Source: Chloroflexota bacterium (GTDB lineage Bacteria > Chloroflexota > UBA6077 > FW602-bin22 > CADDYW01). Taken from it: 64,000 nt of DNA. Below the pieces are notes generated by a model. The model had not been told where the DNA came from. It did not search any database and was given only the letters and a program-made list of their open reading frames with translations. How positions within the stretch are numbered: the stretch's first letter is position 1; every line of letters starts with the position of its first letter. The DNA is taken from positions 1-64,000 of the forward strand of contig CADDYW010000004.1 of NCBI GenBank assembly GCA_902810745.1, read 5' to 3'. The translations under genes were made by a program, and so were the position numbers. Positions 26,968 to 35,264 of the stretch are shown in pieces.

Positions 26968-29406
26968 TCACTTGGTGACGATGTTCACAAGCTTGCCCGG
27001 TACGTACACGACGTTTGACACGACCGCGCCGTCGATGAACCGCCGGACCCGTTCGCTGTTCAGCGCGAGTGCCTCCACCGCCTTTCGAGTCGCGTCAACC
27101 GGCACGGTCAGCTTGTCGCGGACCCGACCGTTCACCTGAACGACGACGGTTACCATCTCTTCGGCGACCAGCGCCTCCTCCCATACCGGCCACGATTGCT
27201 GATGAATGCTGTAGGGCAAGCCCAGCCGGAACCACAGCTCTTCAGTCACGAATGGCGCGATGGGCGCCAGCATCAGCAGCAAGGATCGAATCGCTTCCTT
27301 CCACGCTGGTGTTCCTGCAACCGCATCGTCCGCGTAGCGTGTCAGCGCATTGGTCATCTCCATGAGCGCTGCCAACGCCGTGTTGAAGCGAAACCTCTCG
27401 ATATCGTCGGTGACACGTCGAATGGTCCGATGGGTTACCCGTCGGATCTCACGTTCGAGCGCCGGGTTGGTTCCCTCTGGCTCGCTCCGATCACGCGTGT
27501 CCAGCGTCAACGACCAGACGCGGTTCAGAAATCGGTGAATACCAGCGATTCCCTTGTCGCTCCAGTCACCTCCCTGGTCCCACGGACCAAGGAACATCAG
27601 ATAGGCACGAACGGTATCCGCGCCGAGCGTCTTCACGAAATCGTCTGGATTGATGACGTTGCCCCGCGACTTCGACATCTTGAAGCCGCCGGAGATAACC
27701 AGCCCCTGATTGAACAGTCGCGTGAAAGGCTCGTCAAACGTCACCAGTCCGAGGTCGCGCAACGCCTTGACGAAGAAGCGAGCGTAGAGCAGGTGCATCG
27801 TCGCGTGCTCGATACCGCCGATATACTGGTCGACGGGCATCCAGAACGAGACAAGCTTGGGATCGAACGCCGCGGTCGCGTCGTGCGGGCTGCAATGCCG
27901 CAGGAAGTACCACGACGAGTCGACGAAGGTATCCATCGTGTCGGTCTCGCGCTCGGCCGGTCCGCCACACCGCGGGCAGGTGGTCTCCAGGAACGTCTTT
28001 GACAGCCGCAATGGCGACTCGCCGGTCGGTCGAAACTCGACGTCGAGCGGCAAGCGAACCGGAAGCTGGTCCTCTGGAACCGGTTGCATGCCGCAGTTCT
28101 TGCAATACACGATCGGGATCGGTGCGCCCCAGTACCGCTGGCGGGACACCAGCCAGTCGCGCAACCGATACTGAACTCGTCGCTGTCCCAGGCCATGCGC
28201 GGCGACAAAGTCGGCGATCGCTTCCTTCCCCTGTGCCGAGGGCAGTCCGTCGAACTGGCCCGAGTTGACCATGGTACCGTCGTCGACGAAAGCGCCGGTC
28301 AGTGGCTCACCCTTCCACCCTGGCGGCGAGATTACCACCCGGATTGGAAGACCAAACTTCTCGGCAAACTCGAAATCGCGCTGATCGTGGGCCGGAACTC
28401 CCATCACCGCGCCGGTTCCGTAGCTGAGCAGCACGTAGTCCGCGATCCAGATCGGAATGCGTTCGTGATTCAGCGGATTGATCGCGTAGGAGCCAGTGAA
28501 AACACCGGTCTTCTCGCGCCCCACCGCCAGGCGCTCGATCTCGGTCTCGCGTTTGGTGGCCTCGACGTAGTCCGCGACCTCCTGAGCGTGCGCGGGGGTC
28601 GTCAGCTTCGGAACCAGGGGATGCTCGGGAGCCAGCACCATGAAGGTGACGCCGAAAACCGTGTCCGGACGCGTGGTGAACACCGGCAGGGGATCCCCAG
28701 CCTCGGAGGCAAAGATGATCTCGACCCCTTCACTCTTGCCGATCCAGTGAGTCTGCATCACCTTGACCTTCTCGGGCCAGTCGATGCCGTCGAAGTTTAG
28801 CAGCTCCTCGGCGTACTTCGTGATGCGGAAGAACCATTGCTCCAGATTCTTCTTCGTCACGGGCGTCTCGCAACGCTCGCACGCGCCCTCGATGACCTGT
28901 TCGTTCGCAAGGACAGTCTGGCAGGACGGGCACCAGTTGGCCGGGGCCAGGGTTTTGTACGCGAGGCCCGCCTTGTAAAACTGCAGGAACAGCCATTGCG
29001 TCCAGGAGTAATAGGACGGTAGGCACGTCGCGATCTCCCTGCTCCAGTCGAAGCTCACGCCGGTCGAGCGGAACTGCTCGCGCATCCGATGGATGTTGCG
29101 CATCGTCCAGATGGCCGGATGGACCCCACTACGAATCGCCGCGTTCTCGGCGGGGAGACCGAATGCGTCGAAGCCGATCGGCTTCATCACGTTGAAGCCG
29201 CGCATCCGCTTATAGCGTGCGTGCGCATCTGACGGAGCGTAGTTGTACCAGTGCCCGATGTGGAGATCGCCAGAGGTGTACGGGAACATGTCCAGGGCGT
29301 ACCACTTCGGCCGGTCACTCTGTTCGGTCGCGCGATACAGCTCGTCCGCTTCCCACTGCCACTGCCATTTGGATTCAATTGCCGGCGCGTCGTACTTCTC
29401 CGCCAC
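26968..29406 (-). CDS. leuS: Leucyl-tRNA synthetase
   Basis: A class I synthetase of about 812 residues. The HIGH motif is in SGDLHIGHWYNY (about residue 45), a zinc-knuckle-like CPSC...CERC insert follows, the CP1 editing domain has FTTRPDTVFGVTFM, the KMSKS loop is KMSKSRGNVINPDD, and the anticodon-binding and C-terminal domains complete it. A GTG at 29415 is also in frame, but the GTG at 29406 (MAEKYDA) has GAGG at the right distance. The leader carries a terminator-like hairpin; no T-box sequence was found. Confidence 0.96.
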   Translation of the reverse strand: MAEKYDAPAIESKWQWQWEADELYRATEQSDRPKWYALDMFPYTSGDLHIGHWYNYAPSDAHARYKRMRGFNVMKPIGFDAFGLPAENAAIRSGVHPAIWTMRNIHRMREQFRSTGVSFDWSREIATCLPSYYSWTQWLFLQFYKAGLAYKTLAPANWCPSCQTVLANEQVIEGACERCETPVTKKNLEQWFFRITKYAEELLNFDGIDWPEKVKVMQTHWIGKSEGVEIIFASEAGDPLPVFTTRPDTVFGVTFMVLAPEHPLVPKLTTPAHAQEVADYVEATKRETEIERLAVGREKTGVFTGSYAINPLNHERIPIWIADYVLLSYGTGAVMGVPAHDQRDFEFAEKFGLPIRVVISPPGWKGEPLTGAFVDDGTMVNSGQFDGLPSAQGKEAIADFVAAHGLGQRRVQYRLRDWLVSRQRYWGAPIPIVYCKNCGMQPVPEDQLPVRLPLDVEFRPTGESPLRLSKTFLETTCPRCGGPAERETDTMDTFVDSSWYFLRHCSPHDATAAFDPKLVSFWMPVDQYIGGIEHATMHLLYARFFVKALRDLGLVTFDEPFTRLFNQGLVISGGFKMSKSRGNVINPDDFVKTLGADTVRAYLMFLGPWDQGGDWSDKGIAGIHRFLNRVWSLTLDTRDRSEPEGTNPALEREIRRVTHRTIRRVTDDIERFRFNTALAALMEMTNALTRYADDAVAGTPAWKEAIRSLLLMLAPIAPFVTEELWFRLGLPYSIHQQSWPVWEEALVAEEMVTVVVQVNGRVRDKLTVPVDATRKAVEALALNSERVRRFIDGAVVSNVVYVPGKLVNIVTK

Positions 29407-29421
29407 TTGCCACACCTCGCC

Positions 29422-29451
29422 AAAAAGGCCTTTCGCCGGAAGCGAAAGGCC
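29422..29451 (-). terminator. Intrinsic terminator in the leuS leader
   Basis: A perfect 10-bp stem (29427-29436 with 29442-29451, loop of five) followed on the minus strand by five T. It begins about 10 bases after the predicted transcription start and ends about 16 bases before the leuS start codon. No other gene lies upstream on this strand, so it must act within the leuS leader (attenuation) or define a very short RNA. Confidence 0.7.
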
Positions 29452-29468
29452 TAAGCCACGTCACGGCA

Positions 29469-29522
29469 ATTCTAACAGATACAATCAACTGTTTGCAAGC
29501 GACAAGCCTGCCCCGCTACAAT
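29469..29522. promoter_or_regulatory. Divergent promoters sharing one palindromic -35
   Basis: The hexamer TTGCAA at 29493-29498 reads the same on both strands. Towards leuS it is followed after 18 bases by TAGAAT (29469-29474); towards the prepilin peptidase it is followed after 18 bases by TACAAT (29517-29522). Polymerase could bind only one way at a time, which would couple the two genes negatively. Confidence 0.65.
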
Positions 29523-29541
29523 GGCTCCCCGGGGAGGGACC

Positions 29542-30222
29542 GTGCCGGTCGTCGAGGTATTCTCCATCGTCTCAGGTCTAAGCCTGGGACTCTGCACGTG
29601 GCTGCTCGATCGCCGCCTTGCGCCTCGCTTCGCGTCGACCGCTGGCTACGCGACGGAGAAGGCTACCAGTGGGTGGGGCGTCGCGGCATACCTCGTGCTC
29701 AGCCTGTCACTCGCGACCCTGCTCCTGGCCACGCGCTATCCGCTGAGCGTGTATCTGATCTACGTGGTGATCGTCGTGGCAACGCTGATCTGGATCGCGA
29801 GCATCGACTGGCGGTGGCGTATTATCCCGAATCTCGTCGTGTACCCGGCGTCGCTAGCCGCGCTTCTGCTGAGTCCCCTGACGAAGCCGGGTCCCGCGGC
29901 CCAAGCTCTGCTCAATACTCTTCTTGGCTTCGTCGTGAGCGGTGGCATCTTCCTGCTCTTCTATCTACTCGGGGTACTTCTATACCGTCGTACCGATGCG
30001 TTCGGCCTGGGAGACGTCAAGCTCGCCGGGTTTGTCGGCATCGCCGTTGGCTACCCGGGGGCCATGGCCGCGGCCGTCCTGGCCACCTTCGCGGGGGCGA
30101 TTCTCGCGCTGGGCTGGGGATTGGCTTACCGCAGCCACAAGGTTGGCTTTCCCTATGGTCCGGCAATTGTCGTGGGCGCGCTTGCCGCGTTGCTGATCGC
30201 CCCATCACCCGGTCCCCGGTGA
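29542..30222 (+). CDS. Prepilin peptidase-like aspartic protease (A24 family)
   Basis: A 226-residue polytopic membrane protein with about seven segments. The two catalytic aspartates are in IASIDWRWRIIPN and in GLGDVKLAGFVG, the GxGD motif of type IV prepilin peptidases. It would cleave type IV pilin-like leaders. The N-terminal cytoplasmic zinc/methylase domain of full-length PilD is absent. The ATG at 29521 overlaps the -10 box and is not the start; the GTG at 29542 follows GGGGAGGG. Confidence 0.88.
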   Translation: MPVVEVFSIVSGLSLGLCTWLLDRRLAPRFASTAGYATEKATSGWGVAAYLVLSLSLATLLLATRYPLSVYLIYVVIVVATLIWIASIDWRWRIIPNLVVYPASLAALLLSPLTKPGPAAQALLNTLLGFVVSGGIFLLFYLLGVLLYRRTDAFGLGDVKLAGFVGIAVGYPGAMAAAVLATFAGAILALGWGLAYRSHKVGFPYGPAIVVGALAALLIAPSPGPR

Positions 30223-30239
30223 CGAGGCTGGAGCAGCTG

Positions 30240-30971
30240 ATGTGTGACCTGCCGACGCTCTCTCTGGGCGCTGCCGAGCTTGGCATCCAGCTATCTTCCA
30301 GCCAGTGCAGCCAGTTCGCGTCCTTCGCCCGCGAGCTCGTCGAATGGAACCAGCGCATGAATCTCACCTCCATCACCGAGACCCGCGAGATCGAGATACG
30401 GCACTTCCTCGACTCACTCACCGTGCTCGCGGCCCTTGCGCCGACAGTGCGGAGCGGCGAGCAGCCAGTGAAGATTCTCGACGTCGGGGCCGGGGCCGGA
30501 TTTCCGGGAGTGCCACTCGCCATCGTGCTCCCGAACGCCTCCGTCGCCCTGCTCGAAGCCACCCAGAAAAAGTGTCGGTTCCTGGAGCACCTCACCAGCA
30601 CCCTGGGCTTATCCAACGCCGAGGTGGACTGTGGCCGAGCGGAAGACCTCGCACACCGACCGGACCTGCGCGAGAGGTTCGACGTCGTCGTGGCGCGGGC
30701 CGTTGCTCCCCTGGCCACGCTGGTCGAGCTGTGTCTGCCCTTCGCGCGCGTTGGCGGCCGATTCATTGCCCAAAAGAAGCGAGGGATCGACGCGGAGGTC
30801 CGTGCCGCGCAGCGCGCGATTCAGCTTCTGGGAGGGCAGATGCGCGAGCCGATCTCCGTCGTTCTGCCCGTCGCCAATGAGCCGAGGCAGCTGATCGTGA
30901 TCGATAAGATACGTGCCACGCCCGCGCGGTTTCCCCGGCGGCCAGGCGTTCCGGCGAAGACTCCTCTGTGA
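30240..30971 (+). CDS. rsmG: 16S rRNA (guanine527-N7)-methyltransferase
   Basis: A 243-residue SAM-dependent methyltransferase (GidB family). LVEWNQRMNLTSITETREIEIRHFLDSL precedes the SAM-binding ILDVGAGAGFPGVPLAI, then VVARAVAPLATLVELCLP. The ATG at 30240 has GGAG just upstream; a GTG at 30219, which overlaps the previous stop, is an alternative. The 584-residue frame that includes it begins far upstream in non-coding phase. Confidence 0.94.
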   Translation: MCDLPTLSLGAAELGIQLSSSQCSQFASFARELVEWNQRMNLTSITETREIEIRHFLDSLTVLAALAPTVRSGEQPVKILDVGAGAGFPGVPLAIVLPNASVALLEATQKKCRFLEHLTSTLGLSNAEVDCGRAEDLAHRPDLRERFDVVVARAVAPLATLVELCLPFARVGGRFIAQKKRGIDAEVRAAQRAIQLLGGQMREPISVVLPVANEPRQLIVIDKIRATPARFPRRPGVPAKTPL

Positions 30972-31169
30972 CGCGTCATCCAGGGTCCGTGCCCTGGTGC
31001 CGCCCGCCAGTGTCTATGCGAGGGTGGTATTAGGGCCAGACCCGGACTACTCGCCTGGTCCTGTTCTGGGTGGGCTCGATACCGCGGTCGACCGCAGGCA
31101 GCGGCGTTTGCTGGTTTCGCGGCACTCGGCTGGCTATCCCCCCGGAGAGCAGATTCGAGGGCCGACGGA

Positions 31170-31490
31170 TTATGCCCGATGCTCCTTTTCGCGCTGCTCC
31201 CAACGGGCGATCCAGACCTGCTCCTCCTGGCGAACCAGCTCCGGGTTGCGATGGCTTCTCATCACGCGGTATGCCTGCTCAGGGCTCTGAGGAAAAGGAA
31301 CATTGTCCTTCATCGCCTGTTTGGCATCGGCGATCATATGCGCCGTCTCACCAGGTGGACTGAGATAGGACCCGAGTGCGAGCTTCTCCAGGGAGTGGAT
31401 GAAATCGTTCCAGTTCGATGCACGGGCCCGCTCGAACGCGGCGCGCACGTCAGACTCTTCGTAGTCCTTGAAGACCTTGCGTCCAGGCAT
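31170..31490 (-). CDS. Small conserved-looking protein, unknown function
   Basis: A 106-residue soluble, charged, helical protein (MPGRKVFKDYEESDVRAAFE...). It contains two or three amphipathic helices and no cysteine cluster or catalytic motif. The ATG has GGGAGA upstream at a good distance, and codon use looks coding. It may be the last gene of the minus-strand run that starts with the membrane proteins near 35 kb. The family was not recognised. Confidence 0.65.
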   Translation of the reverse strand: MPGRKVFKDYEESDVRAAFERARASNWNDFIHSLEKLALGSYLSPPGETAHMIADAKQAMKDNVPFPQSPEQAYRVMRSHRNPELVRQEEQVWIARWEQREKEHRA

Positions 31491-31515
31491 GGTGTCTCCC
31501 CTCTATAGAACGACG

Positions 31516-31728
31516 CTAACCTCTCCCTTGCTCCCACCCGGCTGCAGCATCCGGTGGAACGAACCACGATCGAGCTGCCCAGACGATCCCCCATCTGGCG
31601 TCAGGATTGGCCAGCATTCGCACCAGCACGGCAACGAACGCGAGGACGACACCCACGAAGACAATCCTCGAGAAACGGTTCCTCGTGCGTCGGGGCAGAG
31701 GAAGCTGAGGCAAGCGGCGAAGAGGCAT
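31516..31728 (-). CDS. Single-pass membrane micro-protein (70 aa)
   Basis: A 70-residue protein with a basic N-terminus (about 1-22, RRLPQLPLPRRTRNRF), one transmembrane segment (about 23-42, IVFVGVVLAFVAVLV) and a short outer part rich in Trp. It begins 2 bases after the GMC oxidoreductase stop. No family recognised. The position suggests an accessory anchor for the oxidoreductase, but this is inference. Confidence 0.55.
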   Translation of the reverse strand: MPLRRLPQLPLPRRTRNRFSRIVFVGVVLAFVAVLVRMLANPDARWGIVWAARSWFVPPDAAAGWEQGRG

Positions 31729-31730
31729 CT

Positions 31731-33356
31731 CTACAGCTCGTGGCGCAACGACGCTTCGCGAATGAAATCAGCCGTGCGGGCAGCTATCGCCGAAATCGTC
31801 AGGGCGGGGTTAGCCGAGCCCTGGGTCACCATCACGCTGCCGTCGCAGATGAACAGGTTAGGGACCTCCCAGCTTCGACAATGCTGATCAACGACCGAGG
31901 TTTGGGGATCATCTCCCATGCGACAGGTTCCGACAAGGTGCGCGTAGCGGTCGACGTAGTGCGTTTCGCGCGCTCCTGCAGCCTCGAGGATCTCGCGCGC
32001 TTTCTGCACGGCCGCCCGAATCAGGCGACGGTCGTTCTCGAACAGGTTGAAGTGGACGTAGGCGACTGGAATGCCGTACTGGTCGCGCTCGTCGGCCAGT
32101 CCGACGTAATTGCGCTCGTCCGGCAGTAGCTCGCCGAGCACTCCGATCGCCGCGTAATGGTTGTACTCTTCCATCAGATGACGCAGCTCCCAGCCGAATC
32201 TTGGGCTTTCCTCGGTGATGAGATGCGCCATCGCGATCGGCAGTGGGGATACCGTCTGAATCGAGTAGCCGCGCACGAAGTCATTTCGAGGATCTGTCTC
32301 GTAGAACTCCTCGGTCTCGGCGCACGCCGGAGGCGCCTTGTATTGCCGAATCATGCGATCGAATCGCCCCCAGACGACCTGACCCGCCTGGGCCATCAGC
32401 CGCTTGCCGACGAGACCATTCGAGTTTGCCAGCCCGTTCGGGAAGCGAGCGGAGCGCGAGTTCAGAAGCAGCCGCGGCGTCTCGATTGCATACCCGGCGA
32501 CGACGACGAAGCGAGCCCGCTGCATCTCTTCCTGATATCGCCCGTCGTCAAGCGTTCGGTAGTAGCGAACACCAGTCACGCGGCCGTCTCGATCGATCGG
32601 AATCTCGCACGCCATGCAGCCAGCCCGGACCTCGACCCCGTGCTCGATCGCATCAGGAATGTGGCTGACCAGTGTCGAATGCTTCGAGCCGACCTTGCAG
32701 CCCTGCAGACAGAAGCCGCGAAAGATACAGTGCGGCCGTTTCCCGAACGTTCCGGAGGTAATCGCGATCGGTCCTCCTGGAACGACCGGAATTCCTAGCT
32801 CCAGGCATCCACGGATGAGGACGTGGCCTGCAGTTCCCGACTGAAGTGGGGCGAACGGGTAGCTGTGCGGCTTTCCCCAGGGAAAAAGCGCGGGTCCGGC
32901 GACGGGGTACTCGCGCTCCATCTGCTCGTAATAGGGTTCGAGGTCTTCGTATTGAATTGGCCAGTCGTCCGCTACGCCGTCGAGCGTCCGAACACGGAAA
33001 TCGGATGGGTGAAGACGGGGGCAGAATGCCGCGTAGTGAACGGTTCCCCCACCCACGGTCTTTCCAGAATTGTTCGCGCCAAGGAGCAGGGGTTCCCCAC
33101 CGCCGGTGATGCGCAGGTCGTTCCAGTAGAGCGGTCGCGCGCCGGACTCGTCGCTCACCATGTCGTCTTCGGAGTCCATCCAGGTACCCGCCTCCAGGCA
33201 GACCACGGAGAACCCGTAGCGCGCGAGACGCTGGGCGAGCACGGCGCCCCCTGCCCCGGTGCCGACGATGCAGAAGTCGACCGGCATGGCGGTTGGGTAC
33301 TCGCGCATCTCGGTGTCGAGAACCCAATCTGGCGAGAGGTTAATGCGGAGTCTCAT
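31731..33356 (-). CDS. GMC-family FAD oxidoreductase
   Basis: A 541-residue flavoprotein. The dinucleotide-binding motif is VDFCIVGTGAGGAVLAQRLARYG (about 26-48), followed by EAG. GMC signatures include TVGGGTVHYAAFCPRLHPSDF near residue 110 and the C-terminal NLFICDGSVMVTQGSANPALTISAIAART, with HLVGTCRMG just before. It resembles the large subunit of membrane gluconate/sorbitol-type dehydrogenases. The start follows GAGGAG. Its 5' end overlaps the subunit-3-like gene by 17 bases, implying a complex. Substrate unknown. Confidence 0.9.
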   Translation of the reverse strand: MRLRINLSPDWVLDTEMREYPTAMPVDFCIVGTGAGGAVLAQRLARYGFSVVCLEAGTWMDSEDDMVSDESGARPLYWNDLRITGGGEPLLLGANNSGKTVGGGTVHYAAFCPRLHPSDFRVRTLDGVADDWPIQYEDLEPYYEQMEREYPVAGPALFPWGKPHSYPFAPLQSGTAGHVLIRGCLELGIPVVPGGPIAITSGTFGKRPHCIFRGFCLQGCKVGSKHSTLVSHIPDAIEHGVEVRAGCMACEIPIDRDGRVTGVRYYRTLDDGRYQEEMQRARFVVVAGYAIETPRLLLNSRSARFPNGLANSNGLVGKRLMAQAGQVVWGRFDRMIRQYKAPPACAETEEFYETDPRNDFVRGYSIQTVSPLPIAMAHLITEESPRFGWELRHLMEEYNHYAAIGVLGELLPDERNYVGLADERDQYGIPVAYVHFNLFENDRRLIRAAVQKAREILEAAGARETHYVDRYAHLVGTCRMGDDPQTSVVDQHCRSWEVPNLFICDGSVMVTQGSANPALTISAIAARTADFIREASLRHEL

Positions 33357-34020
33357 CCAGGCGCTCCTCGCGCGCTTCCCACGGTTCCGGATTCCCGTGA
33401 TTCAGTGCAAAGTACCCGCGCGGATAAGCTGGCCCCCCGAAACCAATCTCATTCCACGCCGTCGGGTGCGCGTAGTAGATTGACGTGATCTGACGCAGGG
33501 CAATGTAGATCCAGAACCGCCGCGCGGGCAGACGCCGCCACGTTGGTCCGGGCGGGCTTCCTTCCGAGACGGCGCGTAGCACCGCGTCCTGCTCGTCCTC
33601 CGTGAGCGCGACGAATGCACGACCGAAAAGGTGGTGCGCTGATTCGTCGATTCCTTGCAGCCCGAGCCGCCACGCCTCCTCGTCCGGCGGCAGATCCTCG
33701 AGGCGCCAGCCTTCGATGATGCGCTCGTTGCAGCGATGATCGATCCAGGGAGCAATGGGGATGCGCTGCTCGAGCGGTCGATCGTCCTGGGGCAGGACGC
33801 GGTCGACCACGGCAGTCAGTGTACGGATCTCTGCCGGGGTGAAGAACCGAATTGGTGGCACGTCGTGCACGCGACGACGAATCAGCTCGCGCGTGGCAGG
33901 ATCCCAGTGGTCCTGCTGGGCCATGACGTCGAACCCGGGGTAAGCGACGACCGGTCGGTGCGGCCGGGGCGGCGCCTTTTGCTCGACCGCCGGGGCGGGG
34001 GCCGAAGAGTGCTCGGTCAT
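33340..34020 (-). CDS. Gluconate 2-dehydrogenase subunit 3-like protein
   Basis: A 226-residue protein. The middle reads IRFFTPAEIRTLTAVVDRVLPQDD, typical of the subunit-3 family, which pairs with GMC flavoproteins. Later QITSIYYAHPTAWNEIGFGGPAYPRGY and a final NHGNPEPWEAREE support this. It lacks the twin-arginine signal that canonical members carry, so export is uncertain. The stop overlaps the GMC start by 17 bases, and the ATG overlaps the preceding gene by 4. Confidence 0.82.
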   Translation of the reverse strand: MTEHSSAPAPAVEQKAPPRPHRPVVAYPGFDVMAQQDHWDPATRELIRRRVHDVPPIRFFTPAEIRTLTAVVDRVLPQDDRPLEQRIPIAPWIDHRCNERIIEGWRLEDLPPDEEAWRLGLQGIDESAHHLFGRAFVALTEDEQDAVLRAVSEGSPPGPTWRRLPARRFWIYIALRQITSIYYAHPTAWNEIGFGGPAYPRGYFALNHGNPEPWEAREERLDETPH

Positions 34021-34487
34021 GTCCACCGCTCCCGACGAAGAACCGAGGCAAGCAGTCCCATGAGGCCGACCGCGCAAAAGAGAAGTGGCGCGAAAAGTGG
34101 AGGGCCCATGGTGAAATTGAACAGGAAGTTTCGAAATCCTCCGGCCATCCGATGGACGCCGCGAACGTGCAGGTACGCGCCAATCAGACCGTCGATCAGC
34201 GACGCGGTAGCGGCAACTGGGAGGACAGTGCCTGCGAATCGCTCGTCGATCGCAGCCCCGATACCTCCGACTATGACGACAGGGGAGAGCCAGACGGGCG
34301 TCCACATGATGCGCTGGCAGAAACTCCCTCGCAGGTGCTCGAAGAAGGCCTCGCCGCCCGCGAGGGCTGCGAAGAAGGCAGTGGCAACTGCGAGAAAACG
34401 TTGAAAACGGCCACGCTCGACGTTCCATCGAAAGGTGTCGAGGGCATCTACCACGGGGGTGAGTCTTTCGGTCCGTGTGATCGGCAT
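34017..34487 (-). CDS. Four-helix membrane protein, paralogue A
   Basis: A 156-residue membrane protein with segments near residues 28-48, 63-82, 87-105 and 125-148. It ends with FTMGPPLFAPLLFCAVGLMGLLASVLRRE. The ATG at 34487 follows GGGAGAT. It overlaps the subunit-3-like gene by 4 bases (ATGA). It is clearly related to the next gene upstream. No cofactor-binding motif other than scattered His was seen. Family unknown. Confidence 0.72.
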   Translation of the reverse strand: MPITRTERLTPVVDALDTFRWNVERGRFQRFLAVATAFFAALAGGEAFFEHLRGSFCQRIMWTPVWLSPVVIVGGIGAAIDERFAGTVLPVAATASLIDGLIGAYLHVRGVHRMAGGFRNFLFNFTMGPPLFAPLLFCAVGLMGLLASVLRRERWT

Positions 34488-34503
34488 CTGATCTCCCAGC
34501 GCC

Positions 34504-35064
34504 TCAACGTTGCCTGGGTAACCTCTCGGGCTGAAGAAAGGAAGCCAGTAGTCCCAGCAGTCCGACACTCAGAAAGAATAGTGGGGCAAACAGGGGCGGG
34601 CCCATCGTGATATTGTAGATAGCTAGCTGGAAGCCACCGGGAAGGCGGCGTACTCCCCGCAGGTGAAGGACGAACCCGACGATTCCGTCGACGAGCACAA
34701 GGATCGAAAGCCAGGGAAGAACGTTTCGTGCGAGCCGTCGGCTGATCAGACTGCCAAGTCCCGCGACCACCATCGGGGGTGTGAGTGCGACCGGGGTCCA
34801 CATCGGCCAGTCGCTGTAGGCGCCGCGCAGGTGCTGGACGTATGCCTCCCACCCCGACACGAGTGCCGAGAGGGTGGCCATCAGCGCGAACGCTCGCTGC
34901 AGGTGGCCGTGACGCGCCTCGGAGATGATCCAGCGCACGTCGCCAGCGATTCCCGGATGCAGCAGTGTTCGGAGCATTGCGCTGGAGCCTCGCACCGCGG
35001 TCCCCAACGGCGCCACCCTGCCAGGCACGGTTCCTCCCCCGAGCATGGCTGGGGGGCGGAGCAT
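34504..35064 (-). CDS. Four-helix membrane protein, paralogue B
   Basis: A membrane protein of up to 186 residues, similar to the preceding one: both share GWEAYVQHLRG/GGEAFFEHLRG, MWTPV-LSP, a LVDGI-G-LHLRGVRR segment and the terminal TMGPPLFAPLFFLSVGLLGLLAS. The start is unclear: ATG 35064, ATG 35046 and ATG 34977 are all in frame and none has a convincing ribosome site. It is the first gene of the GMC cassette. Confidence 0.7.
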   Translation of the reverse strand: MLRPPAMLGGGTVPGRVAPLGTAVRGSSAMLRTLLHPGIAGDVRWIISEARHGHLQRAFALMATLSALVSGWEAYVQHLRGAYSDWPMWTPVALTPPMVVAGLGSLISRRLARNVLPWLSILVLVDGIVGFVLHLRGVRRLPGGFQLAIYNITMGPPLFAPLFFLSVGLLGLLASFLQPERLPRQR

Positions 35065-35264
35065 CGCGACGGCGTGTCGATCACTCGTAATCTTGGATAG
35101 CAATAGAAGCCTCTCGGCGGCACATCTCACCGCGGTTCGTGAGCAAGAGCCGTACCACCGAGCGCTAGATGTCAGCTTCACTCGCGAGTCGACCGTCAGT
35201 TGAGCTGCTGGCGCGCGAGCGGACGTTACGATATGCTTCAGAAGGTCTGGCGAGGAGGATCTTC

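Noticed and set aside
29407-29470. T-box riboswitch before leuS
   Set aside because: The leader is too short and lacks the T-box motif and a specifier loop.
29217-30239. Long N-terminal extension of the rsmG frame
   Set aside because: It is antisense to leuS and out of frame with the prepilin peptidase gene; rsmG starts at 30240.
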